A model generated the notes under the pieces. That model saw nothing but the letters and a program-made list of their open reading frames with translations, had not been told where the DNA came from and did no database searches. 64,000 bases of DNA, from assembly GCA_963210315.1 (NCBI GenBank), contig OY723285.1, positions 806,001 to 870,000 of the forward strand, in the 5' to 3' direction. Origin of the DNA: Rhynchopus euleeides (lineage: Eukaryota; Euglenozoa; Diplonemea; Diplonemida; Diplonemidae). The translations under genes were made by a program, and so were the position numbers. Of this stretch, positions 50,287-62,704 are shown one piece after another; the stretch's first letter is position 1, and every line of letters starts with the position of its first letter.

Positions 50287-53059
50287 AGAACAGTTTCTTT
50301 TGAACTACGCTGCACGGGACACGCCAAGAAGAGACAAATTATGATGGAGAGATACTACGTGTCATGCACTCAATTGACAGGGCACATGTATCGTCACGCA
50401 TCGCACGACACCGACTCGGAGCCGCTCACCACGCGGCGGCGTCCAATCGGAGCACAGATAAAAAAAAGCAAAACCCTAGCGATTGAAGGCGGTCTCTGGG
50501 GAGGTATACAACGTCGACAAACGGATGTTGGCAAATCAAGGGTTGCAAACATGTTGCCGAAAGGAAGAAAAAGATAAGCAAAAAAAACAAAAAGACAAGA
50601 TACTTTTTGCTGGCGTCGATCAGCGGCGAGAGCGCAGCGGACGAAAGACGGCCCGGGGGGGACCCGGCGTGAAGCGCATGATTCGGGCCGTTTTTTGATA
50701 TTTTTTTTTGCACCGGAGAGGGCCGACAGAGAGCAGAGGCAACCAGATCCGATGTCACAATGGATTTTGCCCCCATCCCACTCCAACCAGAATTGGACAT
50801 GGAGATTATCCAAACAGCAACAGCAAACAAAGAAAAAGGCAATCGAGAAGAAGCCGTGCACCCCTCTTGCGCGCGAAAAATATGCCGCAGCGCCGGGTTT
50901 GTGAAGCTTTGCTGGTTGCACGTTTACTCCGACGGTCAATACATTCGACGCATCGAAGCCGTGCAAAGCAGGCATCCCTGCTGCTGAACTCATCGAGTGC
51001 CTCGATCATCACAACAGCCCAGCAGACTTGACCAAATGGGATGTTTTGGGAATGGCGACCTCCAGCTTGGTGTACAGGACGACCAGGCCGTGGCGTGCAC
51101 ACTTTTTGAAAGGAGTGGGAAGGGTGGTGGGTGTGGGGGAGGATTCTTTTGAAAAAAAACCCCCCATTGAAAATTCCTGCGCGCTCTTCTTGTTTTTTTT
51201 TGGGCATCGACGAAAAAACACCCAGCCCTGACGCGCGAGGCGACCAGAACAGGTGACCGGACACAATGCCGCCAGAAGGCGGTGTATTCCAATGGTGTAC
51301 AGACGCAGATCGCTCTTTGAACCAGAGGACTACTTTTTTTAACTTGTGTTTCTTGAAGCCGGCATCACACACTGCGAGAGCTACATGACGCTGCAGAGCT
51401 CAAGCCGCCCGAGCAGTGGACAGCCCTACCAGAGTTGGGAGCGAGGGATGTTTGAGTGTGACTATGCAGAGGAGAGAGAAGGCGATGGGGATGGGGGAGC
51501 CATGGCTGGGGGTATTTGGAACCATGCGAAGAGGAGAAGGCTGAGATACGGGAGAAGGGGAGAGGGGAAGGGCAAAAGAGGAACGTTCTCTTATCGGGGT
51601 ATCTTTTTTTTTAAAGAAAAAGCAAAAATGATCACAGCCGTCCTGGTAGGATTGGCCTTTCTCACCCCTGCCTTTGACTTGAATTGACACGTTGGCGCTG
51701 ACACTTCGTATATGGGGGGAGGAGGGGAAGGGGGGGGGGGGGGGGATACTGCATCCTACGGCAGAGTTGGCAAACCAGACTCGACTCACACCGCAAGCCT
51801 TGCTGTGGAGTGGTTGTCTTACTTTGTTTGTCCTCACATCACTGCAACTAGGCACCCCTCCCCCCCGGCCCCCTGCGATATTCCGTTTGACACCCGGCAG
51901 GGAGTGATGTTGCGTCAAAAAATATACAATGCACCATGTCAAGAATGGGGTTGGTGTTCAGGGCGAGGGAGGTGAAACATAGGTTTGGGGGATAATAGCC
52001 TTATTGATTTCGCGTGGGCCAACGAGAAAAGCTCACCGGACCATCGCGTTCGCTATATCCCCCCCTCCCCCCCCCTCCCCCCTTCCCCACCACCCATCGA
52101 GTACACCGCTTGGTGTTATTTTTTGCTGTCTCGACGACCGAAAGGCTGACGGGAAAAAAAGATGAAAAACAATACGAAAAAAACCGGACAAATATTTTAT
52201 TCTCGTGGTCAACTCTACATCATATTTCGGATCATCCAATGATCCTCAATTCTGCTTTCAAGGTGCATCCATGATAACTCGGATTGGTATCCGTTATTTC
52301 TCCATTCTTGACAACGTGTTGCAAGTATGACCAGTACAAACAGACGAGGACTGTTTTTGTTTCAAACACACTATGACATGTCCTCTGTTCTTTCTGGGAA
52401 CCTCAACTGCGATGGGATATATCGAGAGGACAGACGACCACGTTAGCGGTTTGACGATGGTCTTTGGCACAACCTCCGTTACTCACGTATAAATACGCTG
52501 GGCGTATATACGTTCAGAAAACCTTATCAAAGCTTGTCGGATGGCGTTCTCTTTTTCTCTCTCCTACACTACACTGCTCAACCCCCCACCTCCCCCTCCG
52601 AAATCGGCAGGATTTATTCTTTCGGAGCTGAACGCTCGAAATACATCTGCATGGATCACACCCCCTCCCCCCCCCCCCCCAACACATTCTTCACTTTTCG
52701 TTATCTCGTTCATTCGTTGCACATTTTTTTTGAATTGTGCGGCGATAAAAACACCGCACGATCCAACGTAAACCTAAACACCACACGCACGTTAAGTTTT
52801 TTTGATCGAGTGAAAGGGCCGACACCGAGCAAACGCCGATACAAGCCCCCCTCCAATGTACAAACATCTGTTTCCCGCGAGGCCTGATGCAGTAGGTTGC
52901 ATTTGCACGCTTCCATACCCATACAGACACAGGAAGGGTGAGGCACCGTAATATCTCTCTGTCTCTGAGAAGCAAGAGCGGAGTGTTGCATCACGAACAC
53001 CTCGCGCAACAACCAACATCCATAAGAAGCGCTCTCTCTTTGCATTTATATTTTTTATA
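50287..53059. other. Non-coding stretch
   Basis: No supported gene. Poly-G/C at 51729-51745, 52061-52085 and 52661-52681. Overlapping 60-75-codon frames at 50690-51030 are not convincing. TATA-like TATAAATACG near 52490 has no gene downstream that I can support. Confidence 0.35.
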
Positions 53060-54723
53060 TCAACCAAAATCTGAAAAACCGTATACTTTTTCAAAATTTT
53101 GAGTAAATGCCCCGCCACACCTTTTTCAACATTTTTTTTTATCGTGTAACGTACGGAATTGGCGCTTTTCAGGACAATAATTTTTCCAAAAAAATATTTT
53201 TTTTTTGGTGGAGAAATTCGGAAAAACTGTTTTTGCCGATATTTTCTTCGGAATTTCACCCCCGCGGATCGCCACAAAAAGACCCGGTTTTTGACGGAAT
53301 TTGAGAGTTGAGCTCCGTAGATTACACCATAAAAAAAATCGGTGAATTTAGTGGAGTAGAGTCCAATTTACTGCTGCCCAACCACTATTACCAACTTTCC
53401 TAAGGAAAATCCCCCCAAAAATCGACCCAAAAATGGGTCCGTCTCAGGGAGGCGTCCGGGCCGGAAACAAAATTTTTCCGGCCCAAAAATGTGATTCCTG
53501 TGTAGTTTTAGTGAGAACCTTCCCAGGAAAAAAAAATCGGTGACTTTTGCGGTGTATAAGGCCTCCTACACGGGGTCCCAAAGTACACAAAAATAGCCGA
53601 AAATAGCCGAAATCCTGGAGCAATTGAGAAAGTCAGGGGAGAGGTGGGGGCAGTGATCTCGTGCCAGGGCTGGCAGGGGGGGCCGCGGCCCCACCTCCCT
53701 TTTTCTGTAATTTTTGGGGAGGGTGGGCCGCCAGGGGTGGCATGGCCCTACCTCGGCCCTACCTTGGCCCTACCTCAATATTTTCCCCGTCGAATTTTGC
53801 GGATGGGTCAGATTTTGGGGCTTTTGGGTTCGGCCTTGTAGCCGAGTTTTCACGCGCAGCGTATGAAAACCCAACGCCATCATGAGCAGGTGTACCAGGT
53901 GCTGGGGGCTTGGTGGTGCTCATCGAAGCGCACCGTCAGGCACTCATCAGGTCAAGCGAAGGATCATCCCCGCCTGGAATGTGCAACAGCACCAACCGGT
54001 GTGGGGATTAGCCTTCGAGGGATTTTAGAATCCGATGCCTTTCGAATTGGGGGGAAAACGTTCTGTGGCCCTGTTTGCATCATACTGCGGGAAATCGGAG
54101 TGGGGTTGGGCTGCACTTTTTCCCCTGCGGAGCGAGCTCGGCCCACCCTGTGCCCTACCTCTTTTTTGGTTTGCCCGACCCCCAGCGAGACCACTGGGTG
54201 GGGGGCCTTCAGGCCATTCTGCACTGCCCGGGGAAGCAGGGTGATGTTGGTGACATTCCATGAACTCTTGCATTTGAAGCAGGCCATGTTTGTGTTTCAC
54301 ATGATTCAGATGAGTTTTCCTGTGCATGGAAGGTGGTGGATTCGCAGGCAATAAGAAGCAAAAAAAGCACTGTACAAAAGCCTACCAAGGGGGGTGAGAA
54401 CTGCATCTGGGAGTAAATTGTCTTCCACTACACCTTTTTCCCCGATTCTGGCCGCATTTGATTCCGTTGCTACCATAGCTTTCCGAGATTTTTTGGAAAA
54501 AAAAATTCCCGGCCAACCTCACCAGTCAAATTGGGATGCGCATCCGCATCCCAATTTGAACCCAACAGACTGCATTTCCGGAACTCGAAACAGGGCGGAA
54601 TTGACTGCTAGGTATACCGCGGAATTCACGGTGGGGTCACAACTCAAAATTGTCAAAAAAATGTACAAATTGCTGCTGCCCAAGTAAACGACTAAAGTAT
54701 ACGGTTTTTCAGATTTTGGTTGA
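53060..54723. mobile_element. Inverted-repeat element T5 (1.66 kb)
   Basis: TCAACCAAAATCTGAAAA followed by ACCGTATACTTT at the left is matched by its inverse at 54697-54723, about 27 bases without mismatch. Outside are TATA and TATA, so the duplication is TA or TATA. No transposase is recognised inside; the interior is mid-GC with short frames only. Confidence 0.72.
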
Positions 54724-54727
54724 TATA

Positions 54728-55173
54728 TCTCTCTCTCCAACCAATCTTGAGAAATTCTGTGGTGGTGGGGGAGCGGTGCAATGAGCAATTCAACAAAATA
54801 GGAGGGGGCGCGGGGCGCGATGCGTTCTACACTGTTGTGTGAAGTGGTGAAAAAGGGGCGTGTGGGGGCTGGTGGTGGTGGTGGTGGTGGGGGAAGGGGG
54901 TGGTCGTGCTGAGAAGGGCAATAAATAAAGCATCCTGCCAATGTACAATCGACAAACCCTTCTGAGGACGAGGAGGGAGGAAGCAGATGTAAGGGGCGGG
55001 GAGGTCCACAGGGGAAGCAAACGGAAATGCTGAGAGAAAAAAACCGGAAGGTGTGTGTGGGGGGGGGGGGGGGGTGGATGACGGGACTGTGCGTGTCTGA
55101 GTGAGTGTGTGGGGATCCGAATTTGCATTTTTTTCCCTTTCGAAACAGTGTAGAACCGCACCGGGAGGGGGGG
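54728..55173. other. Non-coding stretch
   Basis: Contains GGT/GTG-rich tract 54866-54892 and G-runs; ends in AGGGGGGG, the duplication of the next element. Confidence 0.45.
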
Positions 55174-56589
55174 CAGTGATGGCACCTGGGTTTTTATGTG
55201 GGTTTAAATTCGGGTTTAAACCGGGTTTTTATTAGTTTACGCGGGTTTTTATTCCCAGGGTTTTTATTGGGGTTTCCTTGGTCACAGGCAGCTTCACAGC
55301 ACTGGGGCCTTTCAATGACCGAACCACCGTACTGGGAGGTTGCCCCGCCGCATTTTTGCTCGAAGCAAAACTGCGACGGAACTGCCCACTTCCCCTGACC
55401 CCTTCGTTATGTGTGACCGCCCGCTGCACATTCCGTGTGTAGCGCACGCGTGGTCCCCCAGGCTGGGTGCATGTTTGCTCCCCCTCCCCATGGACACCCC
55501 TGTGAAGGCCAGGCCGGGTCCACAAGGAAGTCGATGACGGACGGTTGCCAGCCCCCCCGATGAACTGCTCTGGGGATCATCGTCACCATGCTCAATGCTG
55601 TCTGTCCGATGAGGGCCCGGCGTGCCCTTCTACTCTACTGAGCTAAGGGCCGACACACCTCCGCAACGTTCATCAGCAGGAGGATGCTGATGATTGTTTG
55701 AAGGTGGTGGTTCCGGCTCAACCCCAGCCGGTGCGCAGTGTGTTTGCCCTGGGTCTTTGTTGATCGCCTCTGAAACCCAGAACCTGCTGCGGACCGTTGG
55801 GCTCAAGCCCAACAAGCAGCTGCGGGCCGCGCGGACGCGAGCAGGCACCACCGCACCCACTGCAGGCCTCTCGAAGGAGCGCTCGACTAGCGTAGGGGCG
55901 GGTTTTTATCGGGTTTTTAGGAGGATTCTTCATATTCCTGGATTTCCCCCGGCCCCTTAGGCGATTTCAGGGCGGACAGGGCGGACATATCCGGACCGGA
56001 AATCCGGGTGTCCGGATGTCCGGGTCCAATTTTGACCCCCCCCCCCCCCCCCCGGACATTTCCCGAATTTCCCGCCCGGACATGTCCGGGCGGACATCCG
56101 GACATCCAGAAATGTCCGCCCCGGACAGGGCGGACATGTCCGGGCGGACATGTCCGGACCCGGAAATTCGGGAAATCCAATTTTGGCCCCCCCCCCGGAC
56201 ATGTCCGGCCAGGACCTCAATTGTTTGATTTTTGGTCCAGAAAATAGTTTGAAAATTATTGAAATCTGGGTCAGGGGATAAGATAGGTCTGGTTTTCCGG
56301 CTTTCAAAACCAGGGTTTCCCGGTTCCCGGTTTTCTGGGGAAAAAAAAAAGGTCGGTCTCATTTTTGGCGGTTTTTTTGTGACTTTGGGACAGTAAAACA
56401 GTCAGAAAAAACGCCGTAAAAAAATAGAAAGTGACCCCATCGTGATCCGCACAGAGCTCAAATAGTCCAAAGAAGGCAGAGAAGCGGAGAAGAAAAAATG
56501 GACCTAGCGGGTGGCCCGGTGGGTGGTGATGCCCTCGTCATGCAGATCTCTTCTGTTTTGAAGGTGCACACATGGTGGACTCCAGCCAC

Positions 56590-56760
56590 CATGTCTAAGA
56601 GGGAGTCTAAGACTGCAGTCTGTACTGGAGACGGGAGTCTATTTTCCAGCTAATTTACGCTAAGACTCCCGCTAGTTGAGACTCATGGGAGACACACGGT
56701 GTACTCCAGCGGTGGTAGGGTAACCTCCGCTGGAGTTCACCGTGTCGTCTGCCTCTGTGC
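56590..56760. repeat. Inverted repeat pair inside E9
   Basis: CACGGTG-ACTCCAGCGG at 56695-56712 faces its near-inverse CCGCTGGAG-TTCACCGTG at 56727-56745. GGGAGTCTA and AGACTCCC words also pair around 56600-56670. Confidence 0.5.
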
Positions 56761-57165
56761 AGCGTCACTCGGTGCCATCGAATACATGGCGACAGCCCAC
56801 CAACTCGAGACAGATCTGCTTGTCCGGAGGGCTGAGACGAGAACGCGAACGACTTTCAAGCAGTCTTGAAGGTCGCCAAGCCTATTGGGGGCAACTAACA
56901 GATGAGATTTGTTTGTTGCCTGTCCTCACAGCTAGGTGCCCATCTCCTCGATAACGGAATGTGTGCAGAGATCTCGTGGACCCTTTGGCCATTCTGTCGT
57001 GCACCCACTCCACCCACAACGCACACCTGTCACGAGTGGTCGCTCCCCCGTCCTCCTCCACCCTGAAGGTTGAACCCTCAAGGACCAGTGATCTCCTGCT
57101 GGCCGGGTGTGCGATACAGCGAAGCCTTCCTACTTACAAGCAAATCCAGACTGTAGGGAACAGAT

Positions 57166-57226
57166 GTTCACTACCGTGGCCTCCGGCGGCTCCGCCTGGG
57201 GGGCTCCGCCCCCCAGACCCCCCTGC
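57166..57226 (+). repeat. GC-hairpin repeat GCH 6
   Basis: Core as at 37813, with nine extra bases (TCCGCCTGG) before the hairpin. Confidence 0.75.
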
Positions 57227-57549
57227 GTAAAATAATTGCACCAGACCGGTTTTTTGGCCGAGAGTCCAAACTTTCGAAGCAGCTGCTGCGCCTGCCACCA
57301 AGCAGCCTCAGTACGACAGGACGCGCGCAGGCACCGGGCCCTCTCAGACTCTGGGAGGGTTTGCGCGGGTCGCGCGCGCCGAAGGCGCGCGCGAAAAATT
57401 TTCAAAACCAGAAAAACCGGAAAACGGCGCCAGAAAAAAAGTCTATCTTATACCCTGATCTGGGTGCCCAAAAAAAAATTTCCTAAGACCGGCGATCAGG
57501 CGTGTATCTATTTCACGGAATGAAAATAGGAATTTGGGGGGAAAATATT

Positions 57550-57870
57550 TTTTTGCACTATATTTTTTTGCACTTTTTCCTTTGGATTTTATTGTGACCC
57601 TACTTGGTATTGGCAGAAAATTTTTATGTTCCCGGTCTTGGAGGTGCTCAAACATTCAAAAGAACACATTTTCCGTGGCCAAAAAAATTTTTGCACCCGG
57701 AGGTGGGGATGGGGGTGGTGGTCACTACTTTTTTGCACCATTTTGCTTTGGGTTTTATTGTGACCCTACTTGGCATTGGCAGAATTCTTTTATGTTCCCG
57801 GTCTTGGATGTGCTCAAACAGTCAAAAGAACACATTTTCCGGGTGCAAAAAAATGTTGCACCTGGGGGGT
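57550..57870 (+). repeat. Two-copy tandem duplication (~166-bp period)
   Basis: TTTTATTGTGACCCTACTTGG, ATGTTCCCGGTCTTGGA, TGCTCAAACA and AGAACACATTTTCCG occur in both halves (about 57550-57717 and 57726-57870), with small differences. Confidence 0.8.
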
Positions 57871-57931
57871 GGAGAGGGGGGTCGGAGGGCGGTGGTGTGA
57901 GAGGCTTGCTCTCGAGCTCAAACCAACAGAT

Positions 57932-58147
57932 GTTCACTACCGTGGCCTCCGGCGGCTGGGGGGCTCCGCCCCCCAGACCCCCCTGTGGCGTGTCTTTGCG
58001 CGACAATTTATCGTCCCCCCATGCGACATGTGCTATCTGTCAGTTGTGTTGTACTTGAGCGTATGCGACTATGGAGCCAGGCCAACAGACGTTCGCTACC
58101 GTGGCCTCCGGCGGCTGGGGGGCTCCGCCCCCCACACCCCCCTGTGG
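57932..58147 (+). repeat. GC-hairpin repeats GCH 7-8
   Basis: Cores at 57932-57988 and 58091-58147. The sequence after GCH 8 (CTTGGAGCCAAGCCCTTGC ... GGCCCGAGCAC ... AGAGACGAACC) parallels that after GCH 3 at 38 kb. Confidence 0.78.
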
Positions 58148-59876
58148 CATGTGCCTGGTCTTGGAGCCAAGCCCTTGCGCGTACGGGGCTGCGGCATGTC
58201 GGTTCCAGCACCCTCGCGGGAGGCTGGGCCCGAGCACTGATCTCTAAGAGACGAACCACCTTGCGAATGCGATCGGGTTTGCGGGCTTGCGGCCATGACA
58301 TCTCGAAAGGGTCGTCGTGGGCCCGTGATCATGTTTCGGGTTCGACTTGGTGGGCATCCGTGGCGATTCGCGGAACCACGTGTATGTGTGCGAGGAAGCA
58401 AAGAGATAACACACCAGGAGCCACGCAGCACCAGGTCGACCTGGATCTGATCGAGCTCAGGGGGAAGGAAGCACAGTCACCAAAGTGATATCACCGCCGG
58501 CCTCAACCACCAAACTGCAACCGCAGAAGTTCCGCTATTCTCACAAGGGAAGGCGCCCTGGGATGTAGCAGTGATTTGTGTGCAGCGCCATCAAGTGACA
58601 CTGACCGCCTTGAACAGAGAGGTAGTGTACAGATGGCGAGCAGTGGGAGGGCGTGCTGTGTCCTTCCACTTCCCCATCTACCTCCATTCGTTCACCGTTG
58701 TTGATAGCGATTTTTTCGCCATTTTTTCGAATCGTATGCATCGGTCAGGCCGAGTGAATCAAAATAGCGCAAAAATCACACCAAAATCTGTGTCTGAGGC
58801 ACAGAAATCGTGCAAAAAAGCACCCAAAAAAAGTGCAAAAAAACCAAAATAGGATTTCGAAAATTGGCCAAAATACCCCCAAAATAGAGCCACACCTGCC
58901 GGCGATTTGGAGGGGGACCCTTTCGAATTTTTTTTCGAAGACATTGCAAGATGTTATAGGAAATTTTTCAGGATCGGTTTTGAGGAGGCGTTCCGTGCTC
59001 TACACTCATCACACCACCACACCTTCATCAGCCAGGAGACTTGTGTATTTCGTCACCAAGAGTTTTTTCGTTGAGGCTTCACACCAAGTCAGACGTCCTT
59101 CGCCGTCTTTTCTTGCAAAAGCCCAAGGTTGGGTGTGTGTGTTCAAAAAAAAAACTGCGACCATTCCCAGGCCTCGGAAATGAGATTTTTGGCCCTCAAA
59201 TGGGGTACCGGTCCCCACGAAATTCCGAAAAAAATCATGAAAATCGAAAGGTCCCACGCACCAAATTCTGCCCAAAAATCGTCAAAAATGGACATGTCAT
59301 ACGCAGCAAGGGGGCAAACCACTCCCCAATGCTCAATGATTCCACGGCAAGCCAGATTTTCTGATCAATTGGTTTGTTTGAGCATGTTCCTGGCCCTTGT
59401 TTGGAAAGTAGATGACCCCTGGCTGGAGAGGACGGTTGTGCTCGACCGGACGGAGAGAGAACCTTCTCCATATCCACCTCCACTCCACAATGCCACAAGT
59501 GGCAGGAAGGCCGGGTGTTACAGGCCTCAACCAGGGTTCCAAGGCTCTCCACTTCCTGGCTGCGTCAGGGATCACCGGGTACAGCGAGCAGGATTCCCTG
59601 TCCTGACACCCCAGCATGTACCACCGGAAGAACCCGAAACAGCAGCCGCCCCTCATGGGGGTTGCAAGAGGCACGGAAATCGTTCAAATCGGACCAAGTC
59701 CGAAAATTCGGCACTTTCTTGGGTACAAATTGCGGTCCGAAATTTTCCGATTTTTTGAAAAAAGGCTAATTCTGTAAGGGGGACCTTTTCAAATTTTTTT
59801 TTTCGGGCACTTTTTCCACAAGGAAATGTCCGCCCTGTCCGCTACTGTCCACTACCGATTTCAAGGATCCTCCTTA

Positions 59877-59985
59877 GGGGGCCTTCGCTACCAGATGTGA
59901 CTGAGTGAGAGAAAGTGAGCAACAGCCTGCCCCCCCTCACTGGCTGACGAGCTGTGACGAGCTGTGACTGGTAGCGAGGGCCCCC
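59877..59985 (-). mobile_element. GGGGGCC MITE with 3-bp duplication TTA
   Basis: GGGGGCCTTCGCTACCAGA to GGTAGCGAGGGCCCCC, flanked by TTA (59874-59876, 59986-59988). The inner AGCTGTGACGAGCTGTGACTG is the inverse of the 33950 copy, so it sits in the opposite orientation. Confidence 0.9.
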
Positions 59986-60415
59986 TTAGGGTTTTTATTA
60001 TTTACTCCGGTTTTTATTCTGGGGGTCGGGTTTTTACCATCACTGAGGGGCAGGGCTGTAAATAAGGTTTGGGGGTCAGGAGTCGGGAGTCGGGAGTCGG
60101 TTATTTACAGTCACCTAAGGTACCTGGGGTGGGGGGCTGGGGGGGACGGGCGGTCTCAAACCCTACTCAATCCTGCACGCATCCTGTAGTACGGCCACCT
60201 CTGCCGTGGAGAGTCCCATGGACCCTCCAGCAGTCGCCCACCATTCGGTCAGGGCGGACTGACTCGGCGCTTGCGGGGTCTTCCCGCGTGCGAGGTGGTC
60301 CGCGAAGAAGCACGCGACGCACAGCGCCATGTTGGCTGTCCCAGCCAACCCCCCACTTCGCCCGCAGCGCCCCACACGCTGCGAGCACCTCACTCACGGC
60401 AGCAGTATTTGGCTG

Positions 60416-60644
60416 CATAGCTCTCAGTATTTCCCGTGCATGCAGCGCATGCATCCACAAATTTTGTGGATGCATCCACACACAGCCTGGAGCTCCGAAG
60501 CCCTGCATGCAGGCCTGCCTGCAGTGGATGAATGCCTGTATGCCAAATCGAAAATCCATTTTTTGACATTTTCGGGCATCCCTGGATGCCGTGGATGCAT
60601 GCATGGATGCATCCACACCATCCACGGCCCCACTGAGAGCTATG
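60416..60644. mobile_element. 229-bp MITE with GGATGCATCC palindromes, 7-bp duplication TTGGCTG
   Basis: CATAGCTCTCAGT at the left, its inverse at the right, TTGGCTG outside both ends (60409-60415, 60645-60651). The interior is a chain of GTGGATGCATCCAC palindromes and CATGCATGC words. Confidence 0.8.
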
Positions 60645-60937
60645 TTGGCTGTGAGTCAAACACTAATGCCTCTACCTGAGGCATGTTTTGTGTCGCAACA
60701 GTTGCGTCACATGTGTGACGCATCTGTGTGGAGTGTGTGTGGTTGTGCACGTGTGCGCTGCGGTATGCTCAACCACCTGATGGGGGCGGAACACAACTCT
60801 TCTTGGGAGCTGCCAGGATCTGGCAAAAGGGGCGGGAAAGGGGCGCCGTATTCACAGCAGTGGTTTGGCAATGAACTCACCCCAGTTCAGAGACCGGTAA
60901 TGAAGAAGATGACTGGGAGGCACACACCATGTCCCAC

Positions 60938-61130
60938 CCAGCGGGACCCCCACACCCCCACCCACCCATCGGGACCCCCCCTCCTCGGGTGTTCCAAAAA
61001 CCCTTTCTTTTGAATATTTGGAGTCTGTGCGGATCGCAGTGGGGTCATTTTGGCCATGGGGTGCCTAATACCGCACATTCCCTAAGGGAAGCAAGGCAAC
61101 CCTCCCAATCCCAAAAAATCCGGCGCGAGT
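60938..61130 (+). repeat. Dispersed repeat D5, copy 2
   Basis: Partner of 26478-26690, lying inside E8. It continues past TCCGGCGC into the GAGTCGGG end of E8, so the 26-kb copy may be a broken relative of E8. Confidence 0.65.
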
Positions 61131-61184
61131 CGGGAGTCGGGAGTCGGCCTTATTTACACCCCTGCTGAGGGGGGGGGGGGGGGG

Positions 61185-62336
61185 TAGGGGGGGTCAAATG
61201 CCACCCTTTTACGTGGACAAACACGATTTTTCAAAAAACCGGCGCAGAGGCCCCAAAGCCCCCGTAAACCCTCCAAACCCCCCCAGATCGGTCCGGAAAC
61301 CCATCGAACCCCACTTTTCCACCATTCCGGGCACCTCAGGTGCCCGAATTGGGGTACCTAAATTTTGTGCCACCGTTTGGTACCGGACAGTGCCACTGTG
61401 TGGGAGGTTGGAAAAGAAAATGCCCCAACACACCACATCTGAGGGTTGCAATGCATGTTGCTTGCCAACCACGTCATCCGGTGGGTGTCAGGCGCTATGT
61501 AGGTGGCATTAGCCAGGTCTTCGATGAGTTCTGGCTTGTATATGTACCTCCCTGCCACCATGCACCGGGAGGCTGCCTGTAGGTACGGAACAAGTCCAGA
61601 TGGTCGTGTGATTCCTGTGCAGCAGTGCTCCACAACCGGGATGTGTTGACAACGACTGTTGCAACACGAGCTGTACATTCCGGGAACACACGAAGTGCGC
61701 TGTCGTGGTACCCATTGTGCCAGAATTGGTAGTTGCTGCGGTCTACTTTGCCTGGCCCAAGAGCACTGGTACTGAACGGTGCAATATGCGTGGCGAGGTG
61801 AATGCAACGGAAGGGCGCAAAGTCAATACAGCTCTCGGATGGCGGGTGGTGGTGCCACTAGTGTGTGACGTTCACTCGAGGATACAACGCATCACAATGA
61901 ATCAGCAACCGTGGACCGAGTACAATACGCTCTCTGTGGCTGGTGTGGGGGACAAAGGCAGTGCCTGTGCCGCAGGCAGGGAGGTACATATACAAGCCAG
62001 AACACATCGAAGACCTGGCTCATGCCACCTACATAGCGCCTGACACCCACCGGATGACGTGGTTGGCAAGCAACATGCATTGCAACCCTCAGATGTGGTG
62101 TGTTGGGGCATTTTCTTTTCCAACCTCCCACACAGTGGCACTGTCCGGTACCAAACGGTGGCACAAAATTTAGGTACCCCAATTCGGGCACCTGAGGTGC
62201 CCGGAATGGTGGAAAAGTGGGGTTCGATGGGTTTCCGGACCGATCTGGGGGGGTTTGGAGGGTTTACGGGGGCTTTGGGGCCTCTGCGCCGGTTTTTTGA
62301 AAAATCGTGTTTGTCACCCCCATTTGACCCCCCCTA
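61185..62336. mobile_element. Palindromic TIR element P, copy 2 (complete)
   Basis: TAGGGGGGGTCAAATG at 61185 and its inverse ending at 62336. The left arm (61185-61555) and right arm (61976-62336) are inverted copies with few changes; the left tip has CACCCTTTTACGTGG in place of GGGTGAC-type sequence. A unique 420-base centre lies between. Both sides are runs of G, so any duplication is hidden. Copy 1 is at 1-760. Confidence 0.82.
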
Positions 62337-62373
62337 GGGGGGGGGGGAGGACACCGTGCCCCCTTTTTATGTA

Positions 62374-62702
62374 CCGTATACGTAAATATTATGGAACGTA
62401 AATATTATGGAACGGGCCCATTTTTGGCCGGTCCGTTCCATAATATTTACAGGGCCAGTTGGGGACTCGGTGGTGAGGACGGCTTGCGTCAGGAATCGCG
62501 CGAAAAGTGCACGAGTAGGTCCCGTCAGGGACTCTGTATGCCGTCCGATCACCTGGTCCAAGTCCCCGAGTCGCAGAAAGCCCTGTAAATATTATGGAAC
62601 GAAAAAAATCTGGAACGCCAACCCACCAGCGTTCCAAAATATTTACGTTCCATAATATTTACGTTCCATAATATTTACGTTCCAAAATATTTACGTATAC
62701 GG
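62374..62702. mobile_element. TA-flanked inverted-repeat element T2 (329 bp)
   Basis: CCGTATACGTAAATATT and its inverse, TA on each side (62372-62373, 62703-62704). The arms are tandem GTAAATATTATGGAAC units. The tip resembles T1 (CCGTAAACGGAAATATT), so T1 and T2 are probably one family. Confidence 0.85.
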
Positions 62703-62704
62703 TA

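Larger units (their letters stand above)
55969..59855. mobile_element. Inverted-repeat element E9 nested in E7, 8-bp duplication CGATTTCA
   Basis: CGATTTCA at 55961-55968 and 59856-59863 encloses GGGCGGACAGGGCGGACAT on the left and ATGTCCGCCCTGTCCGC on the right; the right tip has ten extra bases of TGTCC-type sequence. The left arm (55969-56215) is packed with GGACATGTCCGG palindromes. The interior has three GCH repeats, a tandem duplication and no recognised transposase. Confidence 0.7.
55174..60045. mobile_element. Large hAT-like element E7 with nested insertions
   Basis: Left end CAGTGATGG (55174), right end CCATCACTG (60045), with GGGTTTTTAT-type tandem words inside both ends (55190-55265, 55905-55920, 59988-60035). 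AGGGGGGG lies outside the left end. Outside the right end the sequence is AGGGG, then the later element E8, then the remaining G-run, which gives AGGGGGGG when E8 is set aside. Element 55969-59855 and a MITE (59877-59985) are inside. No transposase frame is recognised. Confidence 0.7.
60051..61164. mobile_element. hAT-type non-autonomous element E8 with 8-bp duplication CTGAGGGG
   Basis: Ends CAGGGCTGTAAATAAGG and CCTTATTTACACCCCTG, flanked by CTGAGGGG on both sides (60043-60050, 61165-61172). GAGTCGGGAGTCGG tandem words follow each end. CAGGG tips and 8 bp fit hAT. Inside: a 229-bp MITE (60416-60644) and repeat D5. A minus frame of 76 codons (60393-60163) looks protein-like but is not identified. 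Confidence 0.9.
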
